NCBI GenBank assembly: GCA_034433995.1
Contig: DAOTZU010000094.1
Span: 1-37,762, forward strand
Length of the DNA stretch: 37,762 bases
DNA from: DAOTZU01 sp034433995
Lineage (GTDB): Bacteria; Chloroflexota; Anaerolineae; UBA1429
Direction: 5' to 3'
This document shows positions 33,670 through 37,762 of this stretch, one piece after another (the stretch's first letter is position 1; every line of letters starts with the position of its first letter). Under the pieces are notes generated by a model that had not been told where the DNA came from, did no database searches, and worked only from the letters and a program-made list of their open reading frames with translations. The position numbers were made by a program, and so were the translations under genes.

Positions 33670-34119
33670 CTAGCGGCCCAGTTGCTTGTAGGAGCAATTT
33701 GCCGCCTTGAGGATCTGGCGCACATACTCGTGGCTGATGCGGTCCACGATCCTGCGTTGCCGGGCCTCCTCGGCCAGCCGATGCAAAGTCCACGAGGTAA
33801 AGTTGAGCCCCAGTTCGTGGGGCTTGCTCCGCGCCAAAGCCACGATGCGACGCTTCTGCTCCTCGCTGAAGCGCGGCTTGGCCCCGCCCGACCGCCGGGT
33901 GAGCAATCCTGCGCAACTGCGCTCGTTGAACCGATGGATCCACTTGCGCAAATTGGCGGGGTTGGCGCCCACCATCTTGGCGATTTCAGGGATGCGGTGC
34001 CCTTCCGCCGAAAGCAGGATCACCCGCGCCCGATGGCGCAGCGCCTCATCCTGGGCATGCAACCATGCCTGCAATCGGCTCTTCTCCGCCTGGCTGAGCT
34101 CACGAATGCGCAGCACCAT
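33670..34119 (-). CDS. IS630-type transposase N-terminal (HTH) fragment
   Basis: 149 residues from ATG 34119, with AGGTGG just upstream. Residues 1-60 contain a helix-turn-helix of the IS630/Tc1 type (ALRHRARVILLSAEGHRIPEIAKMVGA, then NLRKWIHRFNERSCAGLL), and residues 70-140 the second DNA-binding region (RFSEEQKRRIVALARSKPHELG, SWTLHRLAEEA, ISHEYVRQILKAANCSYKQL). A full IS630 transposase is about 340-360 residues and carries a DDE catalytic domain after this point; here the frame stops and no DDE part is visible in other frames downstream. It is probably a remnant, or a free-standing DNA-binding protein. No clear terminal inverted repeat was found around it. Confidence 0.8.
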   Translation of the reverse strand: MVLRIRELSQAEKSRLQAWLHAQDEALRHRARVILLSAEGHRIPEIAKMVGANPANLRKWIHRFNERSCAGLLTRRSGGAKPRFSEEQKRRIVALARSKPHELGLNFTSWTLHRLAEEARQRRIVDRISHEYVRQILKAANCSYKQLGR

Positions 34120-34290
34120 GTGCCACCTGCCTCATCAAGAACGATCCTGCGCCGGGAAATCAGCTGGACCCGGCAATCCCAACCGCTCTTATCATAGCCA
34201 GGGGAGATGAACCCAAGATGAAAGAGCCAAACGCTCAAGTTTACAGTTTTTAAAGACGCGCACGCCCGGTGCTCGGAGCGTCAACTAACG

Positions 34291-34319
34291 AGTATAATCA
34301 TTCGCCGGCCCTTGTCCAA
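34291..34319 (-). promoter_or_regulatory. Candidate promoter for the transposase fragment
   Basis: On the minus strand TTGGAC (34319-34314), a 17-base spacer and TATACT (34296-34291). The spacing is ideal and the -10 box is good; the -35 box matches at three of six positions. The leader would be about 165 bases, long for a transposase gene. Confidence 0.35.
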
Positions 34320-34519
34320 TCCAAATGCGGCGGGGGTATTGAAAAAAGCGTGTAGGCCTTGCCCGCCATCGGATCGAATCCGACGGCTCTGCTTGCCAAG
34401 CCCACGGCGCGGGCTTACCATCCCCAGACGTCGGTTTCTAACCGACGGGCGCATTTCTCGACACCCTCATTGCGGCGGGCGAGCCGCCCAGAGTGTGGGC
34501 CGGGCATCGCGTCACGCCC

Positions 34520-34557
34520 TCAGACCAGACAGGTCTCGGAAGACCTGTCCGGTCTAA
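34520..34557. repeat. 17-bp palindrome, copy 2 of the dispersed element
   Basis: The left arm TCAGACCAGACAGGTCT is identical to the copy at 9054-9070. The loop is CGGA and the right arm differs from a perfect complement at two positions. The two copies lie about 25 kb apart, both in gene-free gaps, as expected of a REP-like or other small dispersed element. Confidence 0.8.
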
Positions 34558-34575
34558 GGAGATGGCATCGCCAAG

Positions 34576-34604
34576 CTGACAAAAAGGTCCCTCGATGGTA
34601 CACT
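34576..34604 (+). promoter_or_regulatory. Promoter of the SDR gene
   Basis: CTGACA (34576-34581) is a five-of-six match to the -35 box, followed by a 17-base spacer and TACACT (34599-34604) preceded by TGG, an extended -10. The predicted start near 34611 gives a leader of about 100 bases before ATG 34712. Confidence 0.6.
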
Positions 34605-34711
34605 GAGCCCCGTGGCGACGCGAGGCATGGGACGCCGGCACACTCTCTTGCCTGGCAGGCCCATATGCCGACCGCCGCAAACCGAGCATTCTTTTTCGGG
34701 GAGGTGAGAGG

Positions 34712-35503
34712 ATGGATTTAGGCTTGAAGGACAAGGTGGCTTTGGTGGCCGCCGCCAGCAAGGGCCTGGGCAAGGCCGCGGCGCAGGAACTGGCCCAGGA
34801 GGGGGCCAAGGTAGCCATCGCCGCCCGGCATCAGGAGGAGCTAGAGGCCGCCGCGGAGGAGATCCGCCGGGCCACCGGCGGCGAGGTCTTGGCCATCGCA
34901 GCCGACGTGACCCGCCGCGCCGATGTAGAGTCTTTGGTGCACGCGGTGGAGGAGCATTGGGGCCGGATCGACATCCTGGTGAACAACGCCGGCGGGCCCC
35001 GGCCGGGCCTCTTTGCCGAGATGACGGATCAGGATTGGCTTGATGCCCTCCAGCTGAACCTGCTGAGCGCCATCCGCCTCACGGCGCTGGTCTTGCCGGG
35101 GATGCGCCGGCGTCGCTGGGGGCGGATCATCAACATTACCTCTGTGGCGGTGAAGCAGCCGATGCCCAACCTCATCCTCTCGAACACCGCCCGGGCCGGC
35201 GTGGTGGCCATGGCCAAGACCTTGGCGGGGCAGGTGGCGGCGGAGGGGATCACGGTGAACAACGTCTGCCCAGGCTACACGCTGACCGAACGGATGCGCA
35301 ACCTGGCCGCCGCCGGGGCACAGGCGGAAGGGATCAGCCCGGAGGAGGTCATCGCCCGCTGGGAAAGGACGATCCCCGCTGGCCGGCTGGGGCGGCCTGA
35401 GGAGTTGGCGGCGCTCATTGCCTTCCTGGCCTCCGAGCGCGCCGCCTACATCACCGGCACCACCATCCAGGTGGATGGCGGCTGGGTGCAAAGCTTGCTC
35501 TAG
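34712..35503 (+). CDS. SDR-family oxidoreductase, FabG-like with substituted catalytic residues
   Basis: 263 residues from ATG 34712, with GGAGGTGA a few bases upstream. The Rossmann fold is clear: VALVAAASKGLGKAAA (about 9-24), NNAGGPRPG (91-99), N116, INITSV with S144, and VCPGYTLTERM after the active site, ending with the family's ITGTTIQVDGGW. However, the YxxxK pair of the catalytic tetrad is replaced: S157 and R161 (SNTAR) occupy the Tyr and Lys positions, and the glycine-rich loop has Ala where the first Gly is expected. This agrees with an SDR subgroup annotated as BKR-like, which I recall lacks a full tetrad. It may therefore not be a normal 3-oxoacyl-ACP reductase. It is the only plus-strand gene here and stops 17 bases from the convergent gene. 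Confidence 0.93.
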   Translation: MDLGLKDKVALVAAASKGLGKAAAQELAQEGAKVAIAARHQEELEAAAEEIRRATGGEVLAIAADVTRRADVESLVHAVEEHWGRIDILVNNAGGPRPGLFAEMTDQDWLDALQLNLLSAIRLTALVLPGMRRRRWGRIINITSVAVKQPMPNLILSNTARAGVVAMAKTLAGQVAAEGITVNNVCPGYTLTERMRNLAAAGAQAEGISPEEVIARWERTIPAGRLGRPEELAALIAFLASERAAYITGTTIQVDGGWVQSLL

Positions 35504-35520
35504 AGCTGAAGCCAGCGCGT

Positions 35521-37762
35521 CTAGCGCAGGGCGTATTCCACCACCAACTGGGCGGGCCAGCCGTATTCTTTGCTGGCGATGGAGACCTCCGCGTGCTTAT
35601 CCGTCTGGGCGGCCAGGAGCATCACGCCGTGGTTGGGCAGGGAGCCATCCAGCCAACGCTGCACCAGAGAGGTCACTTCCCACTCCCACCATTTCTCGCC
35701 ACCCGAGACAAGGGCATTGGCCGCGCTCTCGCCCAGGCGATCGGTGCCCATGGCGCCGGCTCCCGGATTGGCCCAGGGCTCGCCGCTGCGGGCCAGCAAC
35801 CAGTTGGTCTGGTTTTCAACCCAAGGGCGAGCCAAGCCCACCACCTCCACCTGCATGGCCGAGACGGTGGCGCCCACCGTCCGCACCCGCAGGATGGCCC
35901 GTTGGACCGCCGCGTTGGCGGGGATGGTCCCCAGGGAGAAGCGCAACACGGGCCGCTTGTAGCCAAAGGTGCGCAGCGGCAGAAAAGCGCTATAGCCATA
36001 GTTGTTGCCGGGCGACCAACTGTTCAGATCGGCATCGGCCTCCACCAAGAGCGTGATGGTGCCTGACGGGGGCGCCGGCGGGGGCGTGGGGATGATCGTG
36101 GCCGTCTTGGTGGGGGTGCCCGTCGGCGCCGGGGTGGGGGTGCCGGTGGCCTTTGGGGTGGGCGTCCAAGTGGGCGAGGGAGTTCCGGTGGGGCCCGCAG
36201 AGGGCCCGGTGTAGAGCACCTCCAGCCAAGGCCGGAAGGTCTGCTGCTGATATTCCCGCGAGGCGAAATCGTACTGCACCGAGACGCTCCCGCTCCCCTT
36301 GAGCACTAGGCCATGATTGCTCGCCGGATTGGCCACCCAGCCACGCACCGCCTCGGTCACTTCGAATTGGAACCAGGTCCCCGTGCCGTTGAGGATCGCG
36401 CTGGCGCTGGGTTGGGCGGCGCGGTCCACCTCCAACCCATTGCAACCGGCCCGTTGCCAGAGCACGGTGCTGCTCGCCCGCTGCCAGGTGGCCTCGGCGC
36501 CCCTCCAAGGGCGCAACACCCGGTATACCTGCACCGTGAGATTGCCGCTATTGGAGCGCCGATAAGCATAAAGCCACAGATAGGCCGCCTGGATCTCGGC
36601 CCCCTGGGGCACGCTGGCAAGATCGAAACGCAACAGGCTTGCGGCCATGTCTCCCTGGCGCACGGCAAGGTTGGCCGCGCCCCCATAGTTGGTGGAGGGA
36701 TACCAAGCATTGAGATAGGTATCCTCCCAAGCCCCCAAGACTGCCCGCTGGGGCGTGGCCGTGGGCCCAGGAGCCGCGGTAGGCCACGGGGTGGCGCTGG
36801 CCGTGGGCGTCGGCGTCCAGGTCAAGGTCGGGGTCCATGGGGTTGTGGGCGTCGGAGTCCAGGTCACCACCGGGGTCTGGGTGGGCGTGGCCGTGGGCGT
36901 GGGCGTCCAGGTGGCTGTGGCGCTGGGGGTGATGGTGGCCGTGGCGCTAGGGGCAGGGGTCCAGGTGAGGGTGGGCGTCCAAGTGGCCGTGGGCGTGGGC
37001 GAAGGCTTGCCCAGCACCACCTCCAGCCAGGGGCGCACGGCCGCCAAGGGATATTCCCGCGAGGCGATCTCGTATTGCACCGAGACGCTCCCGCTGCCCT
37101 TGAGGATCACGCCGTAATTGCTCTCCGGGTGGGCCAGCCAGGCGCGGACCAAGTCGGTAATGTCAAAGGCGAACCAGGCGTTGGTATCATCCAGGAGCAC
37201 CTCGGTGCTGGATTCACCCGCGCGATCCAGACCCAGTTGGTTGCACCCGGCCTCCTGCCAAAAGGCGTCCTTGGCCGCCCGCACCCAGGTGGCCTCGCCC
37301 TCGGCCCAATCCCGAAAGACCTGATGCACCGAGGCCAAGAGGAACCCCGCGTTGCTCCGTTTGAGCACAAAGAGGTGCAACTTGGCCGAGAGGATCTCGG
37401 TGCCGGGCGGGATCGCGCCAAGATCTGCCCGTAGGAGCGCCGCCATCACATCCCCCTGACGGATGATCAAGGTGGGCGCGGCGCCATAATTGGTCTGAAC
37501 GCTCCAGCGATCCAAATAGGTATCAGCCCCGACGGGCACGATCAACGCGCCGGTCTGGGGCGTGGGCGAAGGCCTGAAGGTGGGCGTGGCCGTCGGCGTG
37601 GGAGAAGGGGTGAAGGTGCGGGTGGGCGTCGCCGTCGGGGTGAAGGTGGGCGTCGGCGAGAACGTGGGCGTGGCCGTGGCGCTAGGCGTGGGGGTGGCCG
37701 TGGCCGCGCCGGTGGGCGTGACGCTGGGCGTGGGCGTCGGCGTGAAGGTGGCGGTGGCCGAT
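35521..37762 (-). CDS. Secreted multi-DNRLRE-domain protein, 5' end beyond the window
   Basis: The frame is open from the window edge at 37762 to a TAG at 35521, about 746 residues; the true start and signal peptide lie outside (a TTG at 37545 is not a credible start, since the Pro/Thr tract continues upstream in frame). Three DNRLRE-type domains (each about 170-180 residues) are at 37545-37006, 36747-36208 and 36057-35524, separated by Pro/Thr linkers. Domains 1 and 2 are close repeats (GSGSVSVQYEIASREY and GSGSVSVQYDFASREY; TNYGAAP and TNYGGAA); domain 3 is more diverged. DNRLRE domains are seen in extracellular carbohydrate-active proteins. No catalytic domain is visible in this part, and it ends in VVEYALR without the YLPLIRK tail. 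Likely surface-exposed. Confidence 0.9.
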   Translation of the reverse strand, partial: SATATFTPTPTPSVTPTGAATATPTPSATATPTFSPTPTFTPTATPTRTFTPSPTPTATPTFRPSPTPQTGALIVPVGADTYLDRWSVQTNYGAAPTLIIRQGDVMAALLRADLGAIPPGTEILSAKLHLFVLKRSNAGFLLASVHQVFRDWAEGEATWVRAAKDAFWQEAGCNQLGLDRAGESSTEVLLDDTNAWFAFDITDLVRAWLAHPESNYGVILKGSGSVSVQYEIASREYPLAAVRPWLEVVLGKPSPTPTATWTPTLTWTPAPSATATITPSATATWTPTPTATPTQTPVVTWTPTPTTPWTPTLTWTPTPTASATPWPTAAPGPTATPQRAVLGAWEDTYLNAWYPSTNYGGAANLAVRQGDMAASLLRFDLASVPQGAEIQAAYLWLYAYRRSNSGNLTVQVYRVLRPWRGAEATWQRASSTVLWQRAGCNGLEVDRAAQPSASAILNGTGTWFQFEVTEAVRGWVANPASNHGLVLKGSGSVSVQYDFASREYQQQTFRPWLEVLYTGPSAGPTGTPSPTWTPTPKATGTPTPAPTGTPTKTATIIPTPPPAPPSGTITLLVEADADLNSWSPGNNYGYSAFLPLRTFGYKRPVLRFSLGTIPANAAVQRAILRVRTVGATVSAMQVEVVGLARPWVENQTNWLLARSGEPWANPGAGAMGTDRLGESAANALVSGGEKWWEWEVTSLVQRWLDGSLPNHGVMLLAAQTDKHAEVSIASKEYGWPAQLVVEYALR
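36058..36207 (-). repeat. Pro/Thr-coding linker between the second and third DNRLRE domains
   Basis: A degenerate Thr/Pro-rich tract of about 50 codons, with the same base pattern as the other linkers in the window. Confidence 0.7.
36748..37005 (-). repeat. Pro/Thr-coding linker between the first two DNRLRE domains
   Basis: About 86 codons of TWTPTPT-like repeats, the longest complete linker here. Its degenerate 6- and 9-base periodicity could favour slippage and length variation. Confidence 0.75.
37546..37762 (-). repeat. Pro/Thr-coding tract at the window edge
   Basis: The whole 217-base end is open in frame with the DNRLRE gene and encodes TPTPT/TATPT repeats, with several PTFTPT units. 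It shows that the gene extends beyond the window. Confidence 0.75.

Larger units (their letters stand above)
34120..34711. other. Non-coding, hairpin-rich interval between the transposase fragment and the SDR gene
   Basis: No convincing gene is present in these 592 bases. Contents in order: a TATGAT-like box on the minus strand near 34191 without a good -35; a minus-strand promoter candidate at 34291-34319; and a chain of short hairpins (34369-34383 with a 6-bp stem TCGGAT; 34398-34416 with AAGCCC; 34429-34447 with CGTCGGTT; 34477-34489 with GGGCG). After these come the second copy of the palindrome (34520-34557) and a good plus-strand promoter (34576-34604). It may be an element remnant, a structured RNA or a divergent control region. 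Confidence 0.6.

Noticed and set aside
33566..33943. A frameshifted continuation of the transposase carrying the DDE domain
   Set aside because: The alternate frame shows no DDE-type motif and runs into the hairpin. The missing half is absent rather than frameshifted.
34293..34298. Plus-strand TATAAT box
   Set aside because: It has no -35 box at a proper distance, and the better plus-strand promoter for the SDR gene lies at 34576-34604.
34359..34721. Small plus-strand open frame of 120 codons before the SDR gene
   Set aside because: It runs through the hairpins and the palindrome copy and has no ribosome site or family likeness.

Overview
The window is a GC-rich, gene-dense bacterial segment that most likely comes from the phylum Chloroflexota (Anaerolineae-like). 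That is an inference. It rests on secreted proteins with long Pro/Thr linkers, one of which ends in a YLPLIRK-type tail, on the mix of GT-C, GT2 and radical SAM genes, and on a mobile palindrome. I see about 30 protein genes, no rRNA or tRNA gene and no CRISPR array. All genes but one lie on the minus strand.

Reading in the direction of transcription, from high to low coordinates, a very tight run occupies 33555 to 9107. It holds a cobalamin-type radical SAM enzyme, a SPASM-type radical SAM enzyme, two GT39-like membrane glycosyltransferases, a large GT-C-like membrane protein, a perosamine-synthase-like aminotransferase with a GNAT acetyltransferase, and a YfhO/PTPS-related membrane protein. 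It continues with a methyltransferase, three polyprenyl-phosphate GT2 enzymes, a DUF3473-type polysaccharide deacetylase, a GT87-like mannosyltransferase, a DUF2304 protein, a tandem pair of GT-C enzymes, a second methyltransferase, another radical SAM enzyme, an HpnA-like epimerase and a hexapeptide acyltransferase. Many of these genes overlap by 1 to 23 bases or abut. A second block, 8926 to 1, holds a GT2 enzyme, a SPASM-like radical SAM enzyme (with a TATAAT box in front of it), another GT2, a GT-C-like membrane protein, a secreted DNRLRE/esterase protein with Pro/Thr linkers, and a truncated cobalamin-type radical SAM gene.

The right end differs. An IS630-type transposase N-terminal fragment, a strong hairpin and a hairpin-rich non-coding stretch of about 590 bases separate the glycan genes from a plus-strand SDR oxidoreductase whose catalytic Tyr and Lys are replaced. 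Convergent to it is a large secreted protein with three DNRLRE domains separated by Pro/Thr linkers, cut by the window edge.

Together the genes look like a cell-surface glycan or protein-glycosylation locus. GT2 enzymes would load sugars onto a polyprenyl phosphate, multi-pass GT-C enzymes would transfer them on the outer face of the membrane, and the aminotransferase, epimerase, acetyltransferases, deacetylase, methyltransferases and five radical SAM enzymes would tailor the sugars or the lipid. No flippase, Wzy-type polymerase or initiating phosphoglycosyltransferase is recognisable, so the pathway is incomplete here or of an unfamiliar kind.
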